NCBI GenBank assembly: GCA_015055625.1
Contig: SVHU01000021.1
Location: 1-44,337 of the forward strand
DNA: 44,337 nt
Source: Clostridiales bacterium
GTDB lineage: Bacteria > Bacillota > Clostridia > Christensenellales > Pumilibacteraceae
Direction of reading: 5' to 3'
In this document: positions 24,655 to 33,633 of the stretch, in pieces
Numbering within the stretch: the first letter of the stretch is position 1
Layout of the letters: each line of letters begins with the position of its first letter
The notes under the pieces: generated by a model
Seen by the model: only the letters and a program-made list of their open reading frames with translations
Told to the model about the DNA's origin: nothing
Databases searched by the model: none
Position numbers and translations under genes: made by a program

Positions 24655-25611
24655 ATGCCAATAGTAGATATGCCTCTTGAAAAACTCAAAGTTTATCAGG
24701 GAAGAAACCCCAAGCCCGCGGATTTTGACGCGTTTTGGGATAAATCGCTCAAAGAGCTTTACGCCGTAGATCCCGATTTTAAGATGGAAAAAGCGGACAT
24801 TAAGTCAAAGATTGGAGATTGTTATTATATCAGCTTTACATCCATTCAGGGCGCAAAGATTACCGGTAAAATGGTTAAGCCTAAAAACATTGAGGGCAAA
24901 GTTCCTGCAATTATCGGCTTCCACGGTCTTGGCGGATGTTGTTGGTCGTTTAACGCGCTTATAACTTACGCATCGCAAGGTTATGCAATGTTCACTATGG
25001 ACGCTCGTGGACAGGGCGGTGGCAGTGAGGACGTAGGTGGTCCTGGAACAAGCCAGGTTACTATGTTTATGAGAGGATTTGACGGAGAGCCCGAACAGAT
25101 GTACCTTAGAAACTTATTCTTAGATACCGCTCAGCTTGCCCGTATTGTATTAGGTCTTGATTACGTGGACGAAAACAGAGTAGGCGTTTCGGGAGGCTCT
25201 CAGGGCGGTGGGCTTTCTATCGCTTGTGCGGCGCTCGAGCCTCGTATCGCCAGATGTCATTCTACATATCCGTATATGTCAGACTATAAGAGAGTTTGGG
25301 AAATGGACCTTGCAAAGGGCGCATACGATGGACTTAAGAACTACTTTAGAAACAGAGATCCTCGTCATGAGCGTGAGGATGAGATTTTCGAAAAGCTCGG
25401 ATATGTGGATATTCAGTTCTTAGCTCCCAGAATTAAAGCAAAGGTTATGATGGCAACAGGTCTTATGGATACGACTTGTCCGCCCTCTACTCAATTTGCT
25501 ATGTATAACAAGCTCACTTGCGATAAGCAGGTTGTTATCTATCCCGACTTTGGACACGAAGGGCTCAAAGGTCAGGATGAGATAGAGTTTAACTTTATGG
25601 CGGACCTATAA
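24655..25611 (+). CDS. Acetyl xylan esterase / cephalosporin-C deacetylase family (AXE1)
   Basis: The ATG at 24655 has AAAGGAG at good spacing; the ATG at 24649 is too close to it. The 318-residue protein matches the AXE1 (CE7-type) family in length and in its N-terminus MPIVDMPLEKLKVYQGRNPK followed by FDAFWDKSL. The triad is visible: SGGSQGGG (Ser182), GLMDTTCPPS (Asp272) and DFGHE (His301), plus RGQGGGSEDV. It removes acetyl groups from xylo-oligosaccharides in the cytosol. It fits with the GH51 arabinofuranosidase encoded 2.5 kb upstream. Confidence 0.92.
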   Translation: MPIVDMPLEKLKVYQGRNPKPADFDAFWDKSLKELYAVDPDFKMEKADIKSKIGDCYYISFTSIQGAKITGKMVKPKNIEGKVPAIIGFHGLGGCCWSFNALITYASQGYAMFTMDARGQGGGSEDVGGPGTSQVTMFMRGFDGEPEQMYLRNLFLDTAQLARIVLGLDYVDENRVGVSGGSQGGGLSIACAALEPRIARCHSTYPYMSDYKRVWEMDLAKGAYDGLKNYFRNRDPRHEREDEIFEKLGYVDIQFLAPRIKAKVMMATGLMDTTCPPSTQFAMYNKLTCDKQVVIYPDFGHEGLKGQDEIEFNFMADL

Positions 25612-25631
25612 TTAATAAATAAAAAGAATAA

Positions 25632-25672
25632 GGCTTACTTTGGGCTATCGTGCCTAAGGTAAGTCTTTTTTT
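25632..25672 (+). terminator. Terminator of the acetyl esterase gene
   Basis: A 14-bp stem GGCTTACTTTGGGC / GCCTAAGGTAAGTC (with G-T pairs), six-base loop, then T7. Confidence 0.88.
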
Positions 25673-25721
25673 GTTGTTTTAATATCGCGCACTAGGTAGC
25701 TTTCGGTTTATAAAGTGATTT

Positions 25722-25752
25722 AAGCTCGTCCCAATAAAAGCGAGCTTTTTTT
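25722..25752 (+). terminator. Second terminator at the boundary of the virion module
   Basis: AAGCTCG (25722-25728) and CGAGCTT (25741-25747) form a stem followed by a T-run. It gives a double stop to transcription entering the phage-like region. Confidence 0.75.
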
Positions 25753-25978
25753 GCGTTAAAGAGAACAAAATTTATAAAGTGTATTATTGTTTGTCAAGTG
25801 AAAAGAGTAAAAAATTTATGGAATGTCGTAAGTTTTGTACATCCTGCCCATTGTTTGTAAATCAAACACTATCCGTTTGAATAGTTGACACTCTGTTGTC
25901 ATTTATTATGGTGTATTATTAGGCTACAAACGCAATCGGAACCTGTGTTTGACGAGAAAGATTTTAGGAGGTGCAAAC
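25753..25978. promoter_or_regulatory. Gap before the phage-like region with a possible promoter
   Basis: TTGACA at 25885-25890 with TATGGT 16 bases later (25907) is a weak promoter match; TGACA/TGTCA (25886-25890, 25897-25901) forms a short inverted repeat in the spacer. No tRNA or convincing attachment site is visible here. Confidence 0.35.
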
Positions 25979-26494
25979 GTGGAAATTTGGGTTTTACTTA
26001 TTATTGCAGTAAAAAGTAAGCTCTATGAAGCCGTTGAAAGGGCAGAGAAGAAGATTATGCATGTCGCTCTCAACCCTAACATGCAGGCTTCGAGGCAAAG
26101 CGCGATAGTTAGCGACCTTATTAATAAAAAGAATATGCTCGTTAACCTCAAAGTGCTATATGATAGAATACAAGAAAAAATGGACGAAAGCAAACTTAAA
26201 GTTATAAAAGATTTTTTATACGCAAGAGAGGACGTTGATGAGTATTGCCTAAAAAATACTTGCGATCCGATAGCTTTTACAAATATGGTTCTATCTTATG
26301 CAAACGAGGGAGCGGACGTACTTAGAGGTCTTAAACTTACGGTAGGAAAAATGGAAGAGGATTACGCATCGCTTCCTTTGGTGTTTATGACGCTTTTAAT
26401 GATTAAAAGAATGTTAGCAAGTTCTGACGTCAAAACTCCGGGAATGGAGCTTGCGTTTAAGAATTGTTCTTCCTTTATTCCGTCCTCTTTCTAA
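25979..26494 (+). CDS. Hypothetical helical protein at virion-module boundary
   Basis: The start is a GTG five bases after AGGAGGTG, so the product is about 171 residues; the frame extends back to 25949 without need. A short hydrophobic start (WVLLIIAV) is followed by mostly helical, charged sequence (LINKKNMLVNLKVLYDRIQE, FLYAREDVDEYCL). I recognise no family. Its last 20 bases overlap the convergent SH3 gene. It may belong to the host or to the phage-like element. Confidence 0.6.
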   Translation: MEIWVLLIIAVKSKLYEAVERAEKKIMHVALNPNMQASRQSAIVSDLINKKNMLVNLKVLYDRIQEKMDESKLKVIKDFLYAREDVDEYCLKNTCDPIAFTNMVLSYANEGADVLRGLKLTVGKMEEDYASLPLVFMTLLMIKRMLASSDVKTPGMELAFKNCSSFIPSSF

Positions 26495-27161
26495 CTGTTT
26501 TAAGCGCTATTATCAAAAGGAGTGTAACCGATGCACATAGCACAATAATAACAATAGTACCGCTTGAGGAAGAGAGTGATAAAGATGAGGTTACAGTTGT
26601 AGTTAAAGTTGGTTCTTTTGCACTGTAATCGTTTTGCGAAAAAGTGGGAATTTTGACGTATAAGTTGTATACGTATCCGTAATTTCCGTCCTTATCTTTA
26701 ATATAACACCACTCGTTTCCCAACATTTCGATCTGTTCGCTTCCTTCTCTTATACCATAAAAGGTAACGTAAGAATCGTTGTCAAGCTTGGCTATAATGT
26801 TGTCTTTAAGGTGGGAGGGAGAAGAGCGCATAGTAACTGTGTTGCCGTCGTTATTTACAAGCGTTGTAGTATTTTGAGGGTACTTGTTTAAGGGCGTGTA
26901 GTCTATTTTATCAACGCTATCTGCTTTTACGTAGCCTACGCAGTCTAAGTATGATACCTTCCATACGTTTTCATCTTCTTGCAGGATTTTTACAAAGTAG
27001 GAAGGCGGAAGGGAAAACATGGGCGAAAGTGTTTGTTCGTCTACGTATAGTATGCATTCTTCTTTTATAAGGGCATACGAAAGAGTTTGGGCATAAACAG
27101 GCGGAACAGCGCAAAATACGGTTACAAGAAAATATAAAGTTGTAAGAGCGAGAATTTTCAT
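26475..27161 (-). CDS. SH3-domain membrane-anchored exported protein
   Basis: The 228-residue protein has a signal peptide (MKILALTTLYFLVTVFCAVP, cleavage near AYA/VYA-Q), two SH3b-like modules (about 30-85, and 95-172 with VTMRSSPSHLKDN and KDGNYGYVYNLYV), a Ser/Thr-rich spacer and a C-terminal membrane helix ending KTVRKRTE. It should stand outside the membrane and touch cell wall. It is divergent from the terminase gene and overlaps the previous gene tail to tail. The ribosome site is poor. Whether it is host or element-encoded is not clear. Confidence 0.7.
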   Translation of the reverse strand: MKILALTTLYFLVTVFCAVPPVYAQTLSYALIKEECILYVDEQTLSPMFSLPPSYFVKILQEDENVWKVSYLDCVGYVKADSVDKIDYTPLNKYPQNTTTLVNNDGNTVTMRSSPSHLKDNIIAKLDNDSYVTFYGIREGSEQIEMLGNEWCYIKDKDGNYGYVYNLYVKIPTFSQNDYSAKEPTLTTTVTSSLSLSSSSGTIVIIVLCASVTLLLIIALKTVRKRTE

Positions 27162-27252
27162 AGTAAGAGTATAGGACTTTTTATGGATGATAAAATGACT
27201 TCTTTTGTCTATTTTTGCAAAAAACTAAAGCAAGATAAGGAAAGTTAGCGTT

Positions 27253-28683
27253 ATGACGGAAAAAGAAATAATTCACAAGCTAAAAGCTGTGGAAAAATGG
27301 CAAAAAATTAAGAGAAATAACAATAAAATTGCTTACTACAACACAGGAGAGAAAATTCATAAAAAACAAATGGAATTTCACAAGTGCAGTAAGCGTAACC
27401 GCTGGGTTTTCGGCGGAAACCGATGCGGAAAAACAGAATGTGGAGCAGTGGAAACAGTGTGGAGAGCAAGGGGTATTCATCCGTTTAGAGAAAACAAGGA
27501 TAACGTTTTCGGGTGGGTGGTGTCGCTGAGTCGTGATGTTCAGCGTGACGTTGCGCAACGTAAGATTTTAGAATACCTCAATCCCGAATGGATAGCAGAT
27601 ATCGTAATGGTATCGGGAAAGTCTTCTAATCCCAAAGGAGGCGTTATCGATTATATTACTGTAAAAAACGTGTTTGGGGGCTTGTCCACTATTGGCTTTA
27701 AGAGTTGTGAAATGGGTAGAGATAAATTTCAGGGAGCGTCGCTTGACTTTGTGTGGTTTGACGAAGAACCGCCTGAGGATATCTATATGGAATGCAGTAT
27801 GCGTCTTGTAGATAAAAAGGGCGATATGTACGGCACGATGACGCCTTTGTTGGGGCTTACTTTCGTGCATAGAAAAATTTATCTCAACGAAAGCGGGGAT
27901 GAAGAAGTTTGGTATACCTTTATGGAATGGGCGGATAATCCGTATCTTGATGCGCAAGAGATTGACCACTTATCAAAAGTGTTGAGCGAAGAAGAGTTGC
28001 AAGCAAGAAGATACGGACGCTTCGTTACCGAAAAAGGTATGGTTTATCCGGAGTTTGACGAACGTGTTCACGTTATACAACCGTTTGACGTTCCAAAGGA
28101 GTGGTACGATAATATTTCGATAGATCCAGGACTTCATAATCCGTTGTCAGCACACTGGTACGCGGTTGATTATGATGGTAACGTGTACGTTATTGCTGAG
28201 CATTTTGAAAGTGGAAAGCCTGTTTCTTACCACTGCGATGCAATAAAAAGTATATGCGCAAGACTGGGGTGGAAGAGTGATTATGCCGGCAGGTATTCCG
28301 CCCTTATTGATAGCGCGGCTTCGCAACGCACGCTAAATAGCGAAAAGAGCGTAGCGGACCTGTTTTACGATAATGGGATACTTGTAAACACAAAAGTGAA
28401 CAAGGATTTATTTAGCGGAATAAACAGGATTAAAAACTACTTAAAACCCATTCAAGGACCACCAAGGTTGTACGTGTTCTCTTCGTGTACGAATATGATA
28501 AGAGAACTTAAATCGTATATGTGGAGCGATGGGGACAATCCGAAAAAGACAGACGATCACTGTCTAGACGAACTTAGGTATTACGTAATGACCAAACCTA
28601 TACCGCCGAGCAAGGAAGTCTTGCGTTCGCCTATTTTAGATGATAAAGAAAGATTGATCAAAAGGTTAAGACGTAAAGCGTAG
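27253..28683 (+). CDS. terL: Phage terminase large subunit
   Basis: The 476-residue protein has the packaging ATPase Walker A GGNRCGKTE (Lys60), Walker B SLDFVWFDEEPPED (Asp170, Glu171) and the motif III-like TMTPL, then an RNase H-like nuclease half with SIDPG (Asp291), ALIDSAAS and DDHCLDELRYY acidic residues. All key positions look intact, so DNA packaging by this module should be possible. AAGGAAAG precedes the ATG. It leads the virion gene run. Confidence 0.93.
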   Translation: MTEKEIIHKLKAVEKWQKIKRNNNKIAYYNTGEKIHKKQMEFHKCSKRNRWVFGGNRCGKTECGAVETVWRARGIHPFRENKDNVFGWVVSLSRDVQRDVAQRKILEYLNPEWIADIVMVSGKSSNPKGGVIDYITVKNVFGGLSTIGFKSCEMGRDKFQGASLDFVWFDEEPPEDIYMECSMRLVDKKGDMYGTMTPLLGLTFVHRKIYLNESGDEEVWYTFMEWADNPYLDAQEIDHLSKVLSEEELQARRYGRFVTEKGMVYPEFDERVHVIQPFDVPKEWYDNISIDPGLHNPLSAHWYAVDYDGNVYVIAEHFESGKPVSYHCDAIKSICARLGWKSDYAGRYSALIDSAASQRTLNSEKSVADLFYDNGILVNTKVNKDLFSGINRIKNYLKPIQGPPRLYVFSSCTNMIRELKSYMWSDGDNPKKTDDHCLDELRYYVMTKPIPPSKEVLRSPILDDKERLIKRLRRKA

Positions 28684-28694
28684 AGGAGAAATTT

Positions 28695-28988
28695 ATGGAA
28701 GAAATGCAAAATGATCTTCTGTGCGCCGTAAGAAAAAAAGCGGTAGGATATACTGCGGAAGAGTGCGTCGAAGAGTACGGAGTAAACGAAGGACAGCTTA
28801 CTTTATGTAAGAGAAAAATTACGGTAAAGGAAGTACCTCCGGACCTTAGCGCTGTTAAAATGCTTATAGAAATTGATGGTATAGATCCGTACGAAAAAAT
28901 GAGCGAAGATGAGCTCGAAACAGAGAAGAAGAGATTATTACTATTATTAAAGGAGAAAGAAAATGAAACTAATAAAAACACCTTATAA
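28695..28988 (+). CDS. Small terminase-like phage protein
   Basis: The 97-residue acidic/basic protein after GAGGAG has AVRKKAVGYTAEECVEEYGV and KITVKEVPPDLSAVKMLIE, a pattern like the C-terminal or linker part of phage small-terminase proteins (K-x-A-x-G-Y ... PPD-x-x-A-x-x-x-L). A leucine/glutamate-rich helix ends it. It lies after rather than before terL, which is unusual. The assignment is moderate; it overlaps the next gene by 26 bases. Confidence 0.5.
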   Translation: MEEMQNDLLCAVRKKAVGYTAEECVEEYGVNEGQLTLCKRKITVKEVPPDLSAVKMLIEIDGIDPYEKMSEDELETEKKRLLLLLKEKENETNKNTL

Positions 28989-29187
28989 AATACGTTGCGA
29001 GATGGGCGCGTGTAGAAATTTTGCTGAACGCACTATTGTTATGGATAGAGTAAGTATTAAAAATCACCTGCACGTATGCGGAAATTGCTTACAAACGCTT
29101 TATAAGCTCATTGGCGAAGAGTTTGTTCCAAAATCTATCGAAACGCTTAAGATGAGCAGAAAGAGAGGAGTAAAGAATGAAGCGTGA
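28963..29187 (+). CDS. Small zinc-ribbon-like phage protein
   Basis: The 74-residue basic protein, after AAAGGAG, has two Cys pairs (Cys12/Cys17 and CGNCL near residue 40), suggesting one zinc site. Start and end overlap the flanking genes (28988 and 29177), as in compact phage operons. Function unknown. Confidence 0.6.
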   Translation: MKLIKTPYKIRCEMGACRNFAERTIVMDRVSIKNHLHVCGNCLQTLYKLIGEEFVPKSIETLKMSRKRGVKNEA

Positions 29188-31063
29188 CGAGAAAAAACAA
29201 TATGAAGAAGATATTGTCAGCGAGGTTAGAGCAGACTATGAAAACCGCGCTCGTTTGCGTAAGGCATACGAGGCTCAATGGCAACTTAATTCTAATTTCG
29301 TAATGGGGAATCAGTACTGTTACGTTAATATAAAAGGCGATGTGGAGGATAGCGAAAAGGACTATTTTTGGCAGGAAAGAGAGGTCTTTAATCATATTGC
29401 TACGGTTATAGAATCCCGTCTTTCTAAGCTATCATCCGTGCGTCCTAAGCTTGTTGTTCAGCCTGCATCTGGCGACGATAAAGACGTTAAGAGCGCAAAG
29501 GTTAGTGGCAAGATTTTGGACAGTGCCTACAACTCTTTAGAGCTAGATAAAAAGATTTCGAGGGCTACTATGTGGTCAGAGCTTACAGGCACGGCTTTTT
29601 ATAAAATTGTTTGGAATCCAAACGGCGGAAAATGCGTAGGCGAGGAGAACGGTGAAAAGATTTTTGAAGGGGACGTTAGAGTGGACGTTTGTCCGCCTTA
29701 CGAGATATACCCCGACGATATTTCACATATGGAAGTGGAAGAATGTTGTAGTATAATTCACGCAAAAGCCTTACCAGTAGACGAGATTTACAGGGTGTGG
29801 GGCAAGCGTGTAAACAGCGAGTCATTACACACGCTATCCTCGTATAATGTGTCGCTTTTAGGCGGTCTTGGCAATGTGTCGGCTGTTCCTAAAATGGGTA
29901 AAAACGAAAACGAGGATTATGCATTGGTTATAGAGCGCTATACAAAGCCTACGTCGGAGAAGAAAAATGGAGAGCTGGTTATCGTTGCAGGTAATACGCT
30001 TTTGTACATGGGCGAGCTTTGTGTGGACGGAAGAGCTGTTTATCCGTTTGTTAAGCAAACGTGCATAGATAATCCAGGTTGTTTTTTTGGAATAAGTATG
30101 GTCGAACGTTGCATACCCGTTCAGCGCGCTTATAATGCTGTAAAGAACCGAAAACATGAGTTTTTGAATAGAATATCAATGGGCGTGCTTGCCGTAGAGG
30201 ACGGTAGCGTGGATACTAGAGATTTGGAAGAGGATGGACTTAGCCCGGGCAAAATTCTCATTTACCGCCAAGGCTCAACGCCCCCTAGGCTTTTAGATCC
30301 AGGATCGGTTCCCAACGATTTTACAAGCGAAGAAAACCGACTTTTGACCGAGTTTGCAGAGGTTAGCGGAATAAGCGATATCATGCGTTCGTCCTCAGTT
30401 CCATCTAGCGTAACTAGCGGAAGCGCAATCCAAATGCTTATTGAGCAGGACAATACGCGTATTAATATTACCGCGCTGAATTTGAAAAACGCAGTAAAAG
30501 ACATTGCTCACAAAATTTTGGCACTGTACAGAAAGAACGCATGTTTTGCTCGTCTTAGTAGGTTTGTGGGAGAAGAGGGCGACGTGGAACTTGTTAGTTG
30601 GAGTGCAAGTGATTTAAGTAGCGACGATATTGTTTTCGGCTCGGTAAACGAGATTAGCGGAACGATTGCAAGTAAGCAAAACACTATGTTCGAGCTTCTT
30701 AGAAGCGGACTTTTGCACGACGGAAACGGAAAACTTCCCGACGCTACACGACGCAAAATACTAGACGTGTTTGGGTATGGCGGATGGGAGCAAACTCAGT
30801 ACGTCAATTCTTTACACGTTACAAGAGCGGAGCGAGAAAATTACGCGCTTAGCAAAAAGACGCTTACGGTAAGTGAGATAGACGACCATAATTTGCACGT
30901 GGAAGAACACACAAAATTTATGCTTTCTTCTGATTTTGACAAGCTAAGGGAAAAAGATCCTAAGCTTGAAGAAAAACTTCTCGATCACATACGCAAACAT
31001 AAGCAGTACGCAATGCTGACAAAACAAACGGAGGCGCAATATGAAGGACAAACAAATGGGTAA
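29177..31063 (+). CDS. Phage portal protein (P22-like)
   Basis: The 628-residue protein resembles P22-type portals: an N-terminal REVFNHIATVIESRLSKLSSVRP, then PPYEIYPDD, LVIERYTKP, YPFVKQTCIDNPGCFFGISM, VQRAYNAVKNRKHEFLNRIS and SEVSGISD-like segments (AEVSGISDIM, SGSAIQML). The portal forms the dodecameric DNA gate in the capsid. It starts within the previous gene and ends inside the start of the scaffold-like gene. Confidence 0.9.
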   Translation: MKRDEKKQYEEDIVSEVRADYENRARLRKAYEAQWQLNSNFVMGNQYCYVNIKGDVEDSEKDYFWQEREVFNHIATVIESRLSKLSSVRPKLVVQPASGDDKDVKSAKVSGKILDSAYNSLELDKKISRATMWSELTGTAFYKIVWNPNGGKCVGEENGEKIFEGDVRVDVCPPYEIYPDDISHMEVEECCSIIHAKALPVDEIYRVWGKRVNSESLHTLSSYNVSLLGGLGNVSAVPKMGKNENEDYALVIERYTKPTSEKKNGELVIVAGNTLLYMGELCVDGRAVYPFVKQTCIDNPGCFFGISMVERCIPVQRAYNAVKNRKHEFLNRISMGVLAVEDGSVDTRDLEEDGLSPGKILIYRQGSTPPRLLDPGSVPNDFTSEENRLLTEFAEVSGISDIMRSSSVPSSVTSGSAIQMLIEQDNTRINITALNLKNAVKDIAHKILALYRKNACFARLSRFVGEEGDVELVSWSASDLSSDDIVFGSVNEISGTIASKQNTMFELLRSGLLHDGNGKLPDATRRKILDVFGYGGWEQTQYVNSLHVTRAERENYALSKKTLTVSEIDDHNLHVEEHTKFMLSSDFDKLREKDPKLEEKLLDHIRKHKQYAMLTKQTEAQYEGQTNG

Positions 31064-31418
31064 ATTCGAAAGTGTAAAGCAGTTATACGACGCCTATTGC
31101 GCGCTAGAGAGCGAATTTACCAAACGCTGTCAAAAGATGGCGGAAATGGAGAAAGAGTTGGAAGAACTAAAAAGAAGACAAACGGAAGTTCCTGACGTAA
31201 AAAACTTATTGTCGGATGGAGATTTCGTCAAAGAACACGTTCTTACCAACGAGCAAGTAGTTGGAGCAGTGGTTGCCGAATACCTAAAGTCGCTTAATAA
31301 GAAAGATAAAGTAAGCGTTTTGGGTTCTGATGGCGCGGTTGCTCTGTTCGTGAGCAAAAAGCCTACCTCACTCAAAGAGGCTAAAGAGCTTGCGGACGTT
31401 ATCATCCGTCAAGGGTGA
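31041..31418 (+). CDS. Scaffold-like coiled-coil phage protein
   Basis: A 125-residue charged protein with a coiled coil at 8-50 (YCALESEFTKRCQKMAEMEK, then ELEELKRR), starting inside the portal gene and lying just before the capsid gene. Position and composition fit a scaffolding protein, but it is short for that role, and there is no direct motif. Confidence 0.55.
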   Translation: MKDKQMGKFESVKQLYDAYCALESEFTKRCQKMAEMEKELEELKRRQTEVPDVKNLLSDGDFVKEHVLTNEQVVGAVVAEYLKSLNKKDKVSVLGSDGAVALFVSKKPTSLKEAKELADVIIRQG

Positions 31419-31447
31419 GTGGAAACAATTTAATACGCAAAAATTAG

Positions 31448-31489
31448 AGTAACTTATAGGCCGAACGGTTTGCCTGAGTTGCTTTTTTT
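31448..31489 (+). terminator. Terminator-like hairpin before the capsid gene
   Basis: AGTAACT...AGGC (31448-31461) pairs with GCCT-G-AGTTGCT (31472-31483), followed by T6. It would lower read-through between scaffold and capsid genes, or define the 5' end of a capsid transcript. Confidence 0.65.
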
Positions 31490-31550
31490 GTGGCAAAAAA
31501 CACTATAAAACAATTAAAAACACTAAAAATTAAGGAGAATAAATAAACAA

Positions 31551-32702
31551 ATGGTAACATTACAAACAGCGGAAAACGCGCTTAAATCGGTTTATCTCGG
31601 TACTATTACCGACATTATGAATACAAAAGTTAACCCCCTTCTTACTAAGATCGAACAGACGGCAACGGACGTTTGGGGTAAAGAAGTTCACACCGCTTGC
31701 AAGGTTGGTCTTAACGGCGGTTTTGGAGCAGGAACCGAAACAGGTCCTCTTCCTACGGCAAAAGAGAATATGTACGTGCAGTTTGTCAGCACTCTTAAAA
31801 ACCTTTACGGAAAGATTGAAATTTCCGACAAGGCAATAAGAGCAGGTAGCGATGAGCGAGGAGCATTTACCGACGTTCTTAACGCGGAAATCGAGGGCTT
31901 ACTCAATGCAAGCAAGTTCAATCTTGGACGTATGCTTTATGGGGACGGTAGCGGATATTTGTGCTATATGAATAGCGGTAGCGTGGCAGACGGATATATT
32001 GTAGACGATACTAGAAATCTTGCGCCCGGTATGCTTGTAGATATTGTACACGATGGCGAAATGATCGGAAAAAGCATAAGAATACTTGACGTAGACTATG
32101 CGACAAAGAAGATTAAGATTGATGCAAACGGCGATTATCCCGACGGAAACTTATACGTTCAGGGAAGCAAGGACAATGAGCTTACCGGACTTGAGGCTAT
32201 CTTTGGAGATAGTGAATATTTGTATGGTAATAGACGTAGCGATATTGCTTCGGTGCTTCCTACCACTAAGGCTCTAAACTCCACCTTGGACGAAATCGTT
32301 ATGCAGGAAGTTATCGATAACGTAGAAAATCACGCTAACAGTACGATCAATTTTATCGGCGTATCTGCAAACGTTAAGTATGCATATCAGGAATATATGG
32401 CGCAGTACAAGCGCAATATTGATATTATGAATCTTGACGGAGGTTTTAAGAGCTTATCGTTTAACGGTATTCCTCTTGTGTACGATAGATTTATTAAGAG
32501 CGACACAATGTATTTGCTTGACACAACCAAGTTCAAGCTTCATCAGCTTTGCGATTGGAGATTTTTAGAGAACATTAACGGCAAAATTTTACACCAGAGC
32601 GAAGGCAAGCCCGTGTATACGGCAACCCTTGTAAAGTATTGTGATCTCATTTGCTCCAATCCTAAGGGACAGGCAAAAATTACGGGGATTATGAGAGGTT
32701 AG
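31551..32702 (+). CDS. Major capsid protein
   Basis: The 383-residue protein follows portal and scaffold genes. Its pattern fits HK97-fold coat proteins of this group: VHTACKVGLNGGFGAG, LKNLYGKIEISDKAIRA (N-arm and spine helix), LGRMLYGDGSG, the DLICSNPKGQAKITGI ending. It has no delta-domain protease next to it. AAGGAG lies upstream with a longer spacer. It is set apart from the preceding genes by a hairpin, consistent with higher, separate expression. Confidence 0.85.
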   Translation: MVTLQTAENALKSVYLGTITDIMNTKVNPLLTKIEQTATDVWGKEVHTACKVGLNGGFGAGTETGPLPTAKENMYVQFVSTLKNLYGKIEISDKAIRAGSDERGAFTDVLNAEIEGLLNASKFNLGRMLYGDGSGYLCYMNSGSVADGYIVDDTRNLAPGMLVDIVHDGEMIGKSIRILDVDYATKKIKIDANGDYPDGNLYVQGSKDNELTGLEAIFGDSEYLYGNRRSDIASVLPTTKALNSTLDEIVMQEVIDNVENHANSTINFIGVSANVKYAYQEYMAQYKRNIDIMNLDGGFKSLSFNGIPLVYDRFIKSDTMYLLDTTKFKLHQLCDWRFLENINGKILHQSEGKPVYTATLVKYCDLICSNPKGQAKITGIMRG

Positions 32703-32704
32703 TT

Positions 32705-33076
32705 ATGTACGGAGTAGGCTACGTAGTAACGAGCGACCTATACTCCATAGCTGACAGACTTAAAGAGATTGACGACGGATATTTCATATACTATTCGTAC
32801 AAAAATCGACGATATGAGGTTCACAACAGAAACCAGAGAGGGCGAACGCTTTCTCTGGTTCTGCCTTATAAAAGGCTGGACGAGCGCACGATACGGCTTG
32901 TAAGACAAACGCGTAGCGAGCGAGCAAGTAGCCTTATTAGTCAGATGGAGGAAGAAAACGCGCGTATAGAACGCGAAAGAATGAAACAGCTTGTCAAAAA
33001 CAAGCAAAACGAGCTAGAGAACGCGCTTATACAGCTTACAAAACCTAAAAAAGGAGGATTAGATAATGACTTATAG
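32705..33076 (+). CDS. Hypothetical phage protein with C-terminal coiled coil
   Basis: The 123-residue protein begins two bases after the capsid stop and overlaps the adaptor gene by 11 bases. The N-terminal half is a small beta-rich part (YFIYYSYKNRRYEVHNRN, LSLVLPYKRLDE), the C-terminal half a basic coiled coil (EEENARIERERMKQLVKNKQ). Position suggests a head-completion or decoration role; function unknown. Confidence 0.6.
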   Translation: MYGVGYVVTSDLYSIADRLKEIDDGYFIYYSYKNRRYEVHNRNQRGRTLSLVLPYKRLDERTIRLVRQTRSERASSLISQMEEENARIERERMKQLVKNKQNELENALIQLTKPKKGGLDNDL

Positions 33077-33632
33077 AGAATGTTTAAGAGTGGCGTCGTT
33101 ATACCTTAACGAAAAAAACCTTTACGATTATCTTAACGAGGATACAACGTACACGGATGAGGAAATGCAACGCAAAATCAAATATTTATGTTCGTGCGTG
33201 GACGTGATTGCAAACGAGATTGCTTGCGAATATTTTCCACTTAATAAAACAGAGATTGTGTTTGCTTCAAACAAGCGTATTCCTTATGAGAATTTCACCT
33301 ATTACGTGGTTGATCTAAAGTACGTCAAACGTAACGGACGTAAGGTTAATTTTGACATTTACAGCGAGTATATCGAAGTGGACGAGGACGGACAGTACGA
33401 GGTTTGTTACGACTATTCGCCCAAAAGCTATAATGGGAATTTGGACGAGGTTATCGGCTTTTACGGCAAAATCACTGCGCGAGTGGTGGGAATAGGAACA
33501 GTGGCGGAGTACTGCTTGGCTTTCGATAGGTTTGACGAGGCGATAACTTATGACAAAATGTTCAAAGATGCGCTTGTGGGAATTGCAAAAAACAGCGGAA
33601 AGCATAGAGTTAAAAAACGGAGGTGGGCGTGA
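33066..33632 (+). CDS. Head-tail adaptor-like protein
   Basis: The 188-residue protein behind AAAGGAGG has a helical N-terminus (MTYRECLRVASLYLNEKNLY) and a beta-rich middle, as in gp4-type adaptors that dock on podovirus portals. It sits between the capsid and beta-propeller tail genes, as in P22 (gp4 then gp10). The call rests on position and general composition. Confidence 0.55.
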   Translation: MTYRECLRVASLYLNEKNLYDYLNEDTTYTDEEMQRKIKYLCSCVDVIANEIACEYFPLNKTEIVFASNKRIPYENFTYYVVDLKYVKRNGRKVNFDIYSEYIEVDEDGQYEVCYDYSPKSYNGNLDEVIGFYGKITARVVGIGTVAEYCLAFDRFDEAITYDKMFKDALVGIAKNSGKHRVKKRRWA

Positions 33633-33633
33633 T

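Noticed and set aside
25680..25978. Phage attachment site at the start of the virion module
   Set aside because: The short direct repeat TTTATAAAGTG occurs twice here, but there is no tRNA, no integrase and no matching copy recognised at the other end.
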